Assembly: GCA_036518915.1 (NCBI GenBank)
Contig: DATDME010000057.1
Location: forward strand, 1-5,208
DNA length: 5,208 nt
Direction: 5' to 3'
Source: GCA-016699105 sp036518915
Lineage (GTDB): Bacteria; Patescibacteriota; Saccharimonadia; UBA4664
Shown here: positions 1-4,851 of the stretch, piece by piece
Layout of the letters: the number at the start of each line of letters is the position of its first letter
How positions within the stretch are numbered: position 1 is the stretch's first letter
Made by a program: the position numbers and the translations under genes
The notes under the pieces: model-generated
The model's input: the letters and a program-made list of their open reading frames with translations, nothing else
Databases searched by the model: none
Told to the model about the DNA's origin: nothing

Positions 1-2
1 TC

Positions 3-74
3 GTCCTGGCCGGCAAGCTCACCTGCGTGTCGGAGCTTGATGAACCGCTGTTGCGCGCCATAGCAGCTCGGTAA
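3..74 (+). CDS. C-terminal end of an unidentified protein, cut by the window start
   Basis: Reading frame 3 is open from the window edge and gives 23 residues ending in ...SELDEPLLRAIAAR before a TAA stop. Its codon choice (GCC, CTG, CGG) resembles that of the complete genes downstream, while the other two forward frames stop earlier (frame 2 at 38-40, frame 1 at 61-63) and read less like protein. The tail looks like the amphipathic end of a soluble protein. The fragment is too short to name a family. The gene probably ends a preceding transcription unit, because a strong hairpin follows 25 bp later. Confidence 0.5.
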   Translation, partial: VLAGKLTCVSELDEPLLRAIAAR

Positions 75-98
75 CCAATCAGCCAACCAGACGGAGGC

Positions 99-127
99 GA
101 GGGGGACTGCATGATGCTGTCCCCCTC
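99..127 (+). terminator. Strong GC-rich hairpin after the upstream gene, without a U-tract
   Basis: GAGGGGGAC (99-107) pairs perfectly with GTCCCCCTC (119-127). The loop can add three more pairs (GCA 109-111 with TGC 115-117) after one T-T mismatch. It lies 25 bp after the TAA of the upstream gene, where a transcript end is expected. The sequence that follows is AAATCCC, so the run of T that defines an intrinsic terminator is missing on both strands. It could be a factor-dependent end point, an RNA-stabilising hairpin, or a DNA site. Confidence 0.4.
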
Positions 128-146
128 AAATCCCGCACTCATTTCC

Positions 147-161
147 GGGGCCTTGGGCCCC
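147..161 (+). other. Short perfect hairpin GGGGCC-ttg-GGCCCC
   Basis: A six-base-pair perfect inverted repeat with a three-base loop lies between the 99-127 hairpin and the promoter of the channel gene. No T-tract follows. It may be the second half of a transcript-end structure or a protein-binding site. Nothing in the sequence decides between these. Confidence 0.3.
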
Positions 162-202
162 AACCGCGATTATCAAGTCTTCTACTCACTAACCGCAAGC
201 GT

Positions 203-208
203 TATACT
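203..208 (+). promoter_or_regulatory. -10 hexamer TATACT for the channel gene
   Basis: TATACT matches the bacterial -10 consensus at five of six positions and ends nine bases before the GTG start at 218, so the mRNA would have a leader of only a few nucleotides. No good -35 hexamer lies 16-18 bp upstream (TTCTAC at 180-185 is weak), and there is no Shine-Dalgarno sequence between the hexamer and the GTG. This spacing recurs at three other genes in the window. Confidence 0.55.
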
Positions 209-217
209 AAGCGTACC

Positions 218-1210
218 GTGGAGAATCACAGCGCTCGCACCGCCCGCCGACTGGCCCTCATCGTCTTTGGCCTGGCTGCCCTTGGCACCGCCGGGTTCAT
301 GCAGTTTGGGCATTTGTCGTTCTGGGAGTCGGCCTACGAAACCGTTATTATCTTGCTGACCCATTTTGACCATCACGGGTTTACGGACACCCCCTCGCGG
401 ATTCTGGTCATTGTCCTGATATTTGCCAGCTTGGCCGTGGTGGCCTATTTGCTCAAATTGTTAGCCGACTATATGATGGGTTTATCCAGCAACGTAAGAA
501 GACTGCGCGTGAAGAAAAAAGTCGACAAACTGCAAAACCACTACATCATCTGCGGGCTCGGCCGGGTTGGCGCACAAGTGGCCGGCGAAATGTACCACGA
601 AAATGTACCGTTCGTGGGGCTAGATCGTGACCAGGCCAAAGTCGATGAAGCCATCGAGAAGGGCTACAACGCGCTGGCGCTTGATAGCACCGCCGAAAAC
701 GCCCTGGAAGCCGTGGGGATTGACCGAGCCGCCGGTTTAGTGGCTTGCCTGGGCGAAGATTCGCTAAACCTATTTGTGGTGCTGGCCGCCCGCTCGCTGA
801 ACCCCGACCTCTACATTGTGGCCCGCGCCAACCGGCCCGAAAATGAACTAAAGCTCAAGCGGGCCGGCGCCAACCGCGTCGCCATGCCGTACCAAATTGG
901 CGGCTACCACATGGCCAGCATGGCCCTGCGGCCCAACGTCGTTGACTACATGGACATCATGGCCAAAAACGGCACCAGCGAACTAGAGGTCGAAGAGATG
1001 GTGGTAGGGGAGAGCTCCAAATTAGCCGGCCACCATCTCGGCAAAGCCTTGGCCGAGGGCGAAATTGGCGCCACCGTCATCGCCATCAATGGCGTGGACG
1101 GCACCAGCCGCGTCCGGCCCACCGGCAAAGAAATCATTTACCCCGGAGACCGCCTCATCATCCTGGGCGCCAAGCGCGACCTCACCTCAGCCTCGGAGCT
1201 CATCCGGTGA
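218..1210 (+). CDS. Two-helix ion-channel-like membrane protein with RCK (TrkA-N/TrkA-C) domain and atypical selectivity filter
   Basis: The 330-residue product has the layout of a prokaryotic MthK-type K+ channel. A first membrane helix at about residues 11-30 is followed by a pore-helix-like segment at 34-47, a second membrane helix at 62-86, a basic linker (RRLRVKKKVDK), and a cytoplasmic RCK module. The Rossmann motif GLGRVG is at 113-118 with an acidic residue after the second strand (GLDRD), and a TrkA-C-like domain follows at about 253-330 (GATVIAI, PGDRLIILG). The RCK domain would bind a nucleotide or ion and gate the pore in the cytoplasmic membrane. Where K+ channels have TVGYGD, this protein has THFDHHGFTD (residues 48-57), so K+ selectivity is doubtful. 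The GTG start follows a -10 box closely and leaves both helices intact. The TGA stop overlaps the next start (GTGA), indicating translational coupling. The fold is well supported; the transported ion is unknown. Confidence 0.85.
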   Translation: MENHSARTARRLALIVFGLAALGTAGFMQFGHLSFWESAYETVIILLTHFDHHGFTDTPSRILVIVLIFASLAVVAYLLKLLADYMMGLSSNVRRLRVKKKVDKLQNHYIICGLGRVGAQVAGEMYHENVPFVGLDRDQAKVDEAIEKGYNALALDSTAENALEAVGIDRAAGLVACLGEDSLNLFVVLAARSLNPDLYIVARANRPENELKLKRAGANRVAMPYQIGGYHMASMALRPNVVDYMDIMAKNGTSELEVEEMVVGESSKLAGHHLGKALAEGEIGATVIAINGVDGTSRVRPTGKEIIYPGDRLIILGAKRDLTSASELIR

Positions 1211-2100
1211 CCCAGCACATCACAGTGGATCCCACGGCCGCCCGCGAGCGGCTCGATCTGTTTTTGGCCACCACCACCGGCCAAACCCGCAGCCAACTCA
1301 AACGGCTGATTGAAACCGGAGCCGTGCAGGTTAACCGCCGGCCCGCCACCCCGCGCTACCTCGTGAAGCCGGGCGATGCCATCACGCTGGAGCTACCCGC
1401 CGAACCGGCCACACGCCGGCCCGCCGCACCGCAGTTACGCGTCATCTACCAAGACGACGACCTAGTGATCATTGATAAGCCAGCCGGACTCGTGGTGCAC
1501 CCCGGTGCCGGCACTGCCCCCGGCCAAAGCACCGTGGCAGACTTCGCCCGCACCGTCTCCAGCGACCCCGACGCCGAGCGCCCCGGCATCGTCCACCGCC
1601 TCGACCGCGACACCTCGGGCCTGCTCATCATCGCCCGTACCGCCGAAGCCAAGCACTTCTTGCATCAGGCCCTGGCCAAGCGGCAGATTCACAAGACCTA
1701 CACCGCGCTCGTCACTGGCCGCATCGAACCGGCTGCCGCCACCATTGATCTGCCGCTTGGCCGCGATGCCCGCCGCCCGCTGCAGCAGGCCGTGGTACCG
1801 GGCGGCCGCCCTGCCCAAACCGTCTACCGCACCATCGCCACCTATCCCGGCTATACGCTGGTGGAGGCCCAACCGTTAACCGGCCGCACCCACCAGCTGC
1901 GGGTCCATTTTGCCGCCGCCGGGCATCCCATTGTGGGTGACGCCACCTACGGCCAGCCGGCGCCCACTGGCCTGCGCCGGCAGTTCCTACACGCCACGCG
2001 GCTTGAGTTTACCGGCCCGCACGGCCAACCCATCCGCGCCGTTAGCCCCCTGGCGCCCGATCTGCAAGACTATCTTTCCCGGCTCACCAATCTTGTATAA
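1207..2100 (+). CDS. rluD: RluA/RluD-family 23S rRNA pseudouridine synthase
   Basis: The 297-residue product is the normal length for this family. An S4 RNA-binding domain occupies about residues 10-60 (RERLDLFLATTTGQTRSQLKRLI...GAVQVN). The catalytic domain starts near 78 with VIYQDDDLVIIDKPAGLVVHPG. The signature HRLDRDTSGLL is at 130-140, with the catalytic aspartate at D133, and the conserved GRTHQLRVH and PIVGDATYG follow at 226-234 and 241-249. The enzyme isomerises uridine to pseudouridine in large-subunit rRNA. RluD in E. coli modifies helix 69, but the subfamily (RluA, RluC or RluD) cannot be settled by eye, so the symbol is the best guess. The GTG start overlaps the upstream TGA by four bases and is preceded at 1195-1198 by GGAG, the only plausible Shine-Dalgarno among the complete genes here. 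That fits internal translation in a shared mRNA, unlike the leaderless neighbours. Confidence 0.93.
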   Translation: MTQHITVDPTAARERLDLFLATTTGQTRSQLKRLIETGAVQVNRRPATPRYLVKPGDAITLELPAEPATRRPAAPQLRVIYQDDDLVIIDKPAGLVVHPGAGTAPGQSTVADFARTVSSDPDAERPGIVHRLDRDTSGLLIIARTAEAKHFLHQALAKRQIHKTYTALVTGRIEPAAATIDLPLGRDARRPLQQAVVPGGRPAQTVYRTIATYPGYTLVEAQPLTGRTHQLRVHFAAAGHPIVGDATYGQPAPTGLRRQFLHATRLEFTGPHGQPIRAVSPLAPDLQDYLSRLTNLV

Positions 2101-2101
2101 T
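2096..2101 (+). promoter_or_regulatory. Consensus -10 hexamer TATAAT overlapping the rluD stop codon
   Basis: A perfect TATAAT contains the TAA stop of the pseudouridine synthase gene and ends eight bases before the ATG at 2110. Transcription would start at or within two bases of the ATG, giving a leaderless mRNA for the HolB-like gene. No convincing -35 hexamer is present about 17 bp upstream, and no Shine-Dalgarno sequence lies in the eight-base gap. Confidence 0.65.
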
Positions 2102-2109
2102 CTGATAGT

Positions 2110-2820
2110 ATGACCCCGGAGTTTCCCACCTCAAACCAGAGCCTCGTCCTACAGGCCAGCGACGAGCCGGCCGCCCTGGCCGCCGTCACCGCCGCCGCCC
2201 GGGTGCGTAACTGCCGCGGCCAAGATCCTGAGCAGCACTGCGCCAGCTGCCGGCGGTTTGCCTCGGGCAACCAAACAGCTATTCGGGTCCTCACGCCCGA
2301 GGACAAAGCCAGCCTGGGCATTGAGCCGGTGCGCGTGGAGCTCCGTCAGCTCACTATGGCGGTGCCGCGCCAGCACGACGTACGGTATTTGGTTATTACG
2401 CCAGCGCACCTCCTGACTCCGCCCGCCCAAAATGCCCTGCTCAAAACGTTGGAGGAACCGCCCGCCCAAACCGTCATCGTGCTCATTACACCGCATCCCG
2501 AGCAGCTGCTTGAGACTGTGCGTTCCCGCTGCCGGTTGCTGGTGCTCGGCCACGCCACCGCCAGTGATTCCACCGCCGCCGAGGCCTTCCGCCGCGCCAC
2601 GCCCTTTGAGCGGCTGCTGCTGGCCAAGCAGCTGGTGGACACCAAGACCGATCTGGCCGCTTTCGGCCGTGAACTCCACCGGCTGTGTTTAATGGATGCC
2701 GCCACCACGCCGGCCGCTGCACTGCGCCAGTCCATGGCTGCCCTAGAACAGTTCCGCCGGCACCAAGCCGCCGGGGTATCTGCCCGTGCCGCATTAGAAG
2801 TTTTAGGGGTACAATTCTAA
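2110..2820 (+). CDS. holB: DNA polymerase III delta-prime-like clamp-loader subunit, P-loop lost
   Basis: The 236-residue product carries the central AAA+ signature of the clamp loader. VRYLVITPAHLLTPPAQNALLKTLEEPP stands where the Walker B region, NALLKTLEEP box and following strand belong, and VIVLITPHPEQLLETVRSRCRLL contains the family's SRC motif. A cysteine cluster C35-x8-C44-x2-C47 resembles the zinc module of DnaX and delta-prime, but the fourth ligand position is F50. The N-terminus lacks any GxxGxGK P-loop; the corresponding stretch reads LVLQASDEPAALAA. The Walker B acidic residues are also replaced (ITPAH). It therefore probably cannot bind or hydrolyse ATP and would act as a structural subunit, as delta-prime does in E. 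coli. At 236 residues it is well short of the usual roughly 300 or more, mainly in the C-terminal collar. The ATG is chosen because it directly follows a TATAAT box. Confidence 0.8.
   Translation: MTPEFPTSNQSLVLQASDEPAALAAVTAAARVRNCRGQDPEQHCASCRRFASGNQTAIRVLTPEDKASLGIEPVRVELRQLTMAVPRQHDVRYLVITPAHLLTPPAQNALLKTLEEPPAQTVIVLITPHPEQLLETVRSRCRLLVLGHATASDSTAAEAFRRATPFERLLLAKQLVDTKTDLAAFGRELHRLCLMDAATTPAAALRQSMAALEQFRRHQAAGVSARAALEVLGVQF
2810..2815 (+). promoter_or_regulatory. -10 hexamer TACAAT for the TPR gene
   Basis: TACAAT lies inside the last codons of the holB-like gene and ends seven bases before the ATG at 2823, again placing the predicted transcription start at the start codon. No Shine-Dalgarno sequence sits at a useful distance. 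This box supports the 2823 start over the upstream in-frame ATG at 2685. The -35 region is not recognisable. Confidence 0.55.
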
Positions 2821-2822
2821 CC

Positions 2823-3389
2823 ATGGAATTACTCATTATTGCCGGCGCGTTTGTGGTTTTACGTTACCAGTTACGGCGGCTGAGCACCACCAACCACGCC
2901 ACCAGCCTCGCGCCCGAGCGAGTCTCGCCCCGGCTGGTGCAGCTCTCGGAATACGCCGATCGCCTCTATGCCGAGCGCAAGTGGCTGGCGGCTGAAAAAG
3001 CCTATCTGAGCGTCCTCAAACTCGACCACAACAACATCACCGCCTACTCGCACCTCGGCGTCATATATTCCACCCAAAAGAATATGTCCGATGCTATCGA
3101 GTGTTTTCAGATTGCCACCCGTTTGCGGCCGTCCGCTACCACCTATCAAAACCTGGCCCTAGCCTTCTATGACAACCGCAATTACATGAAGTCCATCGCC
3201 GCCTACGAAAAAGCCGTGATGTTTGAACCGACAGCCAGCCGCTACCTGGGCCTCGCCAAAGCCCACCGCAAACTCGCCAACCTCGGCGCCGCCCTGGAGG
3301 CTATCGACAAAGCTATTGCCCTCGATCCCGCCGCCAAACTAACCAGCTTCCGCCACGAGCTCGAAGCCGACCACAAGGCCGGAGCTTGA
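2823..3389 (+). CDS. Membrane-anchored tetratricopeptide-repeat (TPR) protein
   Basis: The 188-residue protein begins with a short hydrophobic segment (ELLIIAGAFVVL, residues 2-13) followed by a basic stretch (RYQLRRL), suggesting an N-terminal membrane anchor with the rest in the cytoplasm. About four consecutive TPR units follow: residues 39-71, 72-104, 105-137 and 138-170. They show the typical spacing (AYSHLGVIYSTQKNMSDAIECFQIATRLRP; YQNLALAFYDNRNYMKSIAAYEKAVMFEP; YLGLAKAHRKLANLGAALEAIDKAIALDP). TPR arrays bind other proteins, so a scaffold role at the membrane is likely, but the partner is unknown. The reading frame is open back to 2685; I start at 2823 because that extension lies inside the upstream gene, has poor composition, and would miss the -10 box and the hydrophobic N-terminus. 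The TGA stop lies inside the -35 element of the next tRNA promoter. Confidence 0.85.
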   Translation: MELLIIAGAFVVLRYQLRRLSTTNHATSLAPERVSPRLVQLSEYADRLYAERKWLAAEKAYLSVLKLDHNNITAYSHLGVIYSTQKNMSDAIECFQIATRLRPSATTYQNLALAFYDNRNYMKSIAAYEKAVMFEPTASRYLGLAKAHRKLANLGAALEAIDKAIALDPAAKLTSFRHELEADHKAGA

Positions 3390-3414
3390 ATATTTGAGGC
3401 TAACCGGCTACGAT
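3386..3414 (+). promoter_or_regulatory. Promoter of tRNA-Thr(UGU): TTGAAT - 17 bp - TACGAT
   Basis: TTGAAT (3386-3391) and TACGAT (3409-3414) are separated by exactly 17 bp, so transcription would begin near 3421, about 19 nt before the mature tRNA. The -35 box overlaps the TGA of the TPR gene. TAACCGG (3401-3407) and CCGGGTTA (3417-3424) form an imperfect inverted repeat around the -10 box, which could be an operator or chance. Confidence 0.75.
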
Positions 3415-3439
3415 ATCCGGGTTACGGCCGCCGGAACAT

Positions 3440-3514
3440 GCCGACGTAGCTCAACGGTAGAGCAACTGTTTTGTAAACAGTAGGTTGCGGGTTCGAATCC
3501 TGTCGTCGGCTCCA
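3440..3514 (+). tRNA. tRNA-Thr (anticodon UGU), CCA encoded
   Basis: The cloverleaf is complete. The acceptor stem GCCGACG (3440-3446) pairs with CGTCGGC (3504-3510); the D-stem GCTC pairs with GAGC; the anticodon stem ACTGT (3465-3469) pairs with ACAGT (3477-3481). Anticodon TGT lies at 3472-3474, the variable region is AGGTT, and the T-arm GCGGG-TTCGAAT-CCTGT contains two G-T wobbles. The discriminator is T (3511) and CCA is encoded at 3512-3514. UGU reads ACA and, when modified, other ACN threonine codons. No terminator follows, so the transcript may continue into the next gene. Confidence 0.97.
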
Positions 3515-3527
3515 GTGGCTCCAGTGG
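3508..3527 (+). repeat. Tandem 9-bp duplication of the tRNA-Thr 3' end
   Basis: GGCTCCAGT occurs twice head to tail (3508-3516 and 3517-3525), followed by a further GG that continues the period. The first copy contains the last tRNA bases and the CCA. The second copy therefore recreates a tRNA-like end GGCTCCA immediately downstream. This is either replication slippage or a small footprint of a tRNA-targeted event. Confidence 0.75.
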
Positions 3528-3556
3528 ACTGATTTCGCTTATGGCCCAAAACCCCG

Positions 3557-3562
3557 TATAGT
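3557..3562 (+). promoter_or_regulatory. -10 hexamer TATAGT for the HIT-family gene
   Basis: TATAGT ends six bases before the ATG at 3569, predicting a leaderless mRNA. No Shine-Dalgarno sequence is present. A -35 hexamer is weak (TTTCGC at 3533-3538, 18-bp spacing). Read-through from the tRNA-Thr promoter could also transcribe this gene. Confidence 0.55.
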
Positions 3563-3568
3563 GACTAC

Positions 3569-4546
3569 ATGGACCAACTCCAAACCACTGCCGGTTTTCA
3601 TCATCCGTATACCCGCCAGCTCCACGCCATTATTTCTACTCCCGACGTCCACGCCAACCATCTGGTGCTAGCCGCCGCCAACGCCATTATGCTGCATGAG
3701 CCGCACCTGTTTGAGGCCGTGCGCCAACGCGCCCAGCAAGTTAACGCTATCAACCCCGCCGGCACCGATGATGAGCATATCCTCAGCTACATCTTTAGCG
3801 TCAGCCGGCCGTTCAATCTTATCCATCACCGGGTAACCACACACGGCTGGCCGGTATCCTTCAATGAGTTCCGCGCGCTACGGCCCACCCGTGACGCCAT
3901 CCGATCCATCAACGCCCTGCACAAGCAGTTTGATCCCAAGAGTTTTAATTTTAATGTTGTGCCCCGCGAAGCGTTTTGGCGCGGAACCTTCCGCCACCGC
4001 CGGGTCAGCTTGTTCTACAATAAATTTCCAATTGAGCGTTACCACAGCCTGATTGTGCCCGATCCCGAAGCCCGCCAAGAACAATTCCTCGAACCCGCCG
4101 ACCACGCTCTGGCCTGGGACGCCCAGGCGGTGCTCTCCCGCCACCAGCCCCGCCTGGTAATCGCCTACAACGCGCACGGAGCCGGGGAGTCGGTCAACCA
4201 TCTGCACTTCCAAATTGTGCCCTCCACCTCGGACCTACCCTTGATGCGCAAATCCGTCCAAGAGCATTACCCCATACCGGTCGCTGAGTTTAGCTCACCG
4301 GAGGCCGCTTGGCGCCACATCCACCGACTGCAGAGCGAAAACCGGGCCTTCAACGCCGTCTACCTGCCTGGCCGGGCCCTCATCATTGAGCGGGCCTTCC
4401 AGGGCCACTACCAAACCCCCTCGTGGACCAATGGTTTTGGCTGGTACGAGCTGATGGGCGGCATCCTCACCCTCGACGAGCGAGCCTACCGCAGCTTGAC
4501 CGACGACCAGATTGCCGCCGTCTTCGCCGATATTACACCCCGATAA
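3569..4546 (+). CDS. HIT-superfamily nucleotidyltransferase/phosphorylase of the GalT branch
   Basis: The 325-residue product has the core of the GalT/Ap4A-phosphorylase branch of the HIT superfamily. A strand pair VSLFYNKFPIERYHSLIVPDPE (residues 146-167) corresponds to the NKFP...HLLLV strand of those enzymes. The active-site segment YNAHGAGESVNHLHFQIVPS (200-219) carries H-x-H-x-Q as H211, H213 and Q215, and H213 is the expected covalent nucleotide acceptor. Family members transfer or phosphorolyse nucleoside monophosphate groups: GalT uses hexose phosphates, Ap4A phosphorylase uses dinucleotides, and GDP-sugar phosphorylases of the VTC2 type use GDP-hexoses. The substrate cannot be chosen from the motif alone; a sugar-nucleotide phosphorylase seems most likely. 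The first 130 or so residues are less recognisable and lack obvious zinc-binding cysteines. It probably acts in the cytoplasm, since there is no signal peptide or membrane segment. It stands alone between two tRNA genes, so context gives no pathway hint. Confidence 0.75.
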   Translation: MDQLQTTAGFHHPYTRQLHAIISTPDVHANHLVLAAANAIMLHEPHLFEAVRQRAQQVNAINPAGTDDEHILSYIFSVSRPFNLIHHRVTTHGWPVSFNEFRALRPTRDAIRSINALHKQFDPKSFNFNVVPREAFWRGTFRHRRVSLFYNKFPIERYHSLIVPDPEARQEQFLEPADHALAWDAQAVLSRHQPRLVIAYNAHGAGESVNHLHFQIVPSTSDLPLMRKSVQEHYPIPVAEFSSPEAAWRHIHRLQSENRAFNAVYLPGRALIIERAFQGHYQTPSWTNGFGWYELMGGILTLDERAYRSLTDDQIAAVFADITPR

Positions 4547-4547
4547 T

Positions 4548-4562
4548 CCTTGATCCGCAAGG
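4548..4562 (+). other. Small inverted repeat CCTTG-N5-CAAGG overlapping the -35 box
   Basis: A five-base perfect inverted repeat starts two bases after the HIT-family stop codon and covers the -35 element of the tRNA-Tyr promoter. It could be a weak RNA hairpin at the gene end or a regulator site. It is short enough to be chance. Confidence 0.25.
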
Positions 4563-4578
4563 CCAAACCGTATACAAT
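4550..4578 (+). promoter_or_regulatory. Promoter of tRNA-Tyr: TTGATC - 17 bp - TACAAT
   Basis: TTGATC (4550-4555) and TACAAT (4573-4578) are spaced by exactly 17 bp, giving a predicted start near 4585, about 12 nt before the mature tRNA 5' end at 4597. This is one of the best sigma-70-type promoters in the window, as expected for a stable RNA gene. Confidence 0.8.
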
Positions 4579-4596
4579 ACGCTAGTTACAAATCGC

Positions 4597-4682
4597 GCCG
4601 GGTTACTCAAGTGGCCAACGAGGGCTGACTGTAAATCAGCTGGCATTAGCCTTCGGGAGTTCGAATCTCTCACCCGGCACCA
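4597..4682 (+). tRNA. tRNA-Tyr (anticodon GUA), class II, CCA encoded
   Basis: The acceptor GCCGGGT (4597-4603) pairs perfectly with ACCCGGC (4672-4678). The anticodon stem GCTGA pairs with TCAGC around the loop CTGTAAA, with GTA at 4631-4633. A long variable arm (4641-4654, GGC-atta-GCC) is the bacterial tyrosine-tRNA hallmark. The T-arm is GGGAG-TTCGAAT-CTCTC, followed by discriminator A and encoded CCA (4680-4682). The terminator stem starts inside the CCA, so transcript trimming must disrupt that hairpin. Its 3' part is duplicated 169 bp downstream. Confidence 0.97.
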
Positions 4683-4745
4683 AGATAAAAGCCTCACCGC
4701 AAGGTGGGGTTTTTATCTTGAAGGCGCATATGAGAACTCCCGAAG
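4651..4745 (+). repeat. 12-bp perfect inverted repeat linking the tRNA-Tyr T-arm to the spacer
   Basis: CTTCGGGAGTTC (4651-4662, end of the variable arm and T-arm of tRNA-Tyr) is the exact reverse complement of GAACTCCCGAAG (4734-4745). The second arm lies just after the terminator. It can alternatively pair locally, GAACTCC (4734-4740) with GGAGTTC (4751-4757). In a read-through transcript the distal arm could compete with T-arm folding. Confidence 0.7.
4681..4720 (+). terminator. Bidirectional intrinsic terminator fused to the tRNA-Tyr 3' end
   Basis: An 18-bp stem (4681-4698 with 4703-4720) closes a GCAA GNRA tetraloop, with only two wobble pairs. The inner GC-rich core CCTCACC/GGTGGGG is followed by TTTTT in the 3' arm, and AAAA in the 5' arm gives the same feature on the opposite strand. 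The first two stem bases are the CA of the encoded CCA. Confidence 0.9.
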
Positions 4746-4750
4746 CCGCT

Positions 4751-4851
4751 GGAGTTCGGCGGACGAGGAGCGCAGGGGACAGGGAGCTTGCTCACCTGAT
4801 TCCCGAGCACCACAGGGAGGGTGCGCAGCACCAATCTCTCACCCGGCACCA
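4751..4851 (+). pseudogene. tRNA-Tyr 3'-end copy split in the T-loop by a 74-nt insert
   Basis: GGAGTTCG (4751-4758) equals tRNA-Tyr bases 4656-4663, and AATCTCTCACCCGGCACCA (4833-4851) equals bases 4664-4682. Joined, the two pieces reproduce the last 27 bases of tRNA-Tyr without a mismatch. They are separated by exactly 74 nt (4759-4832) that are absent from the intact tRNA. The break falls between T-loop positions 57 and 58. No 5' half (acceptor, D-arm, anticodon) is recognisable upstream, so this is not a complete second tRNA. No promoter is evident between 4721 and 4750; expression would need read-through of the first terminator. Confidence 0.7.
4759..4832 (+). other. 74-nt structured insert inside the tRNA-Tyr 3' copy
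   Basis: The insert is purine-rich and can form several small hairpins. The clearest is GGTGC-GCA-GCACC (4820-4832), which ends exactly at the junction with the tRNA sequence. Others are CAGG/CCTG (4773-4776 with 4795-4798) and GAG/CTC (4784-4786 with 4791-4793). It contains ACGAGGA (4763-4769) and GGGAGGG (4815-4821), blocks that recur in the same order in the 5025-5147 element. It has no credible ORF and I do not recognise the family. Confidence 0.5.

Noticed and set aside
1446..1879. Alternative-frame ORFs inside the pseudouridine synthase gene on both strands
   Set aside because: They are shadows of high-GC coding sequence; the rluD frame contains all the conserved motifs.
2685..2822. 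N-terminal extension of the TPR protein to the upstream in-frame ATG
   Set aside because: The extension lies wholly in the holB-like gene, is rich in Pro, Arg and Cys like an out-of-frame shadow, and would bury the hydrophobic anchor and the -10 box.
4746..4851. A complete second tRNA-Tyr gene
   Set aside because: Only the last 27 bases match and they are interrupted; no acceptor 5' strand, D-arm or anticodon arm can be found upstream.
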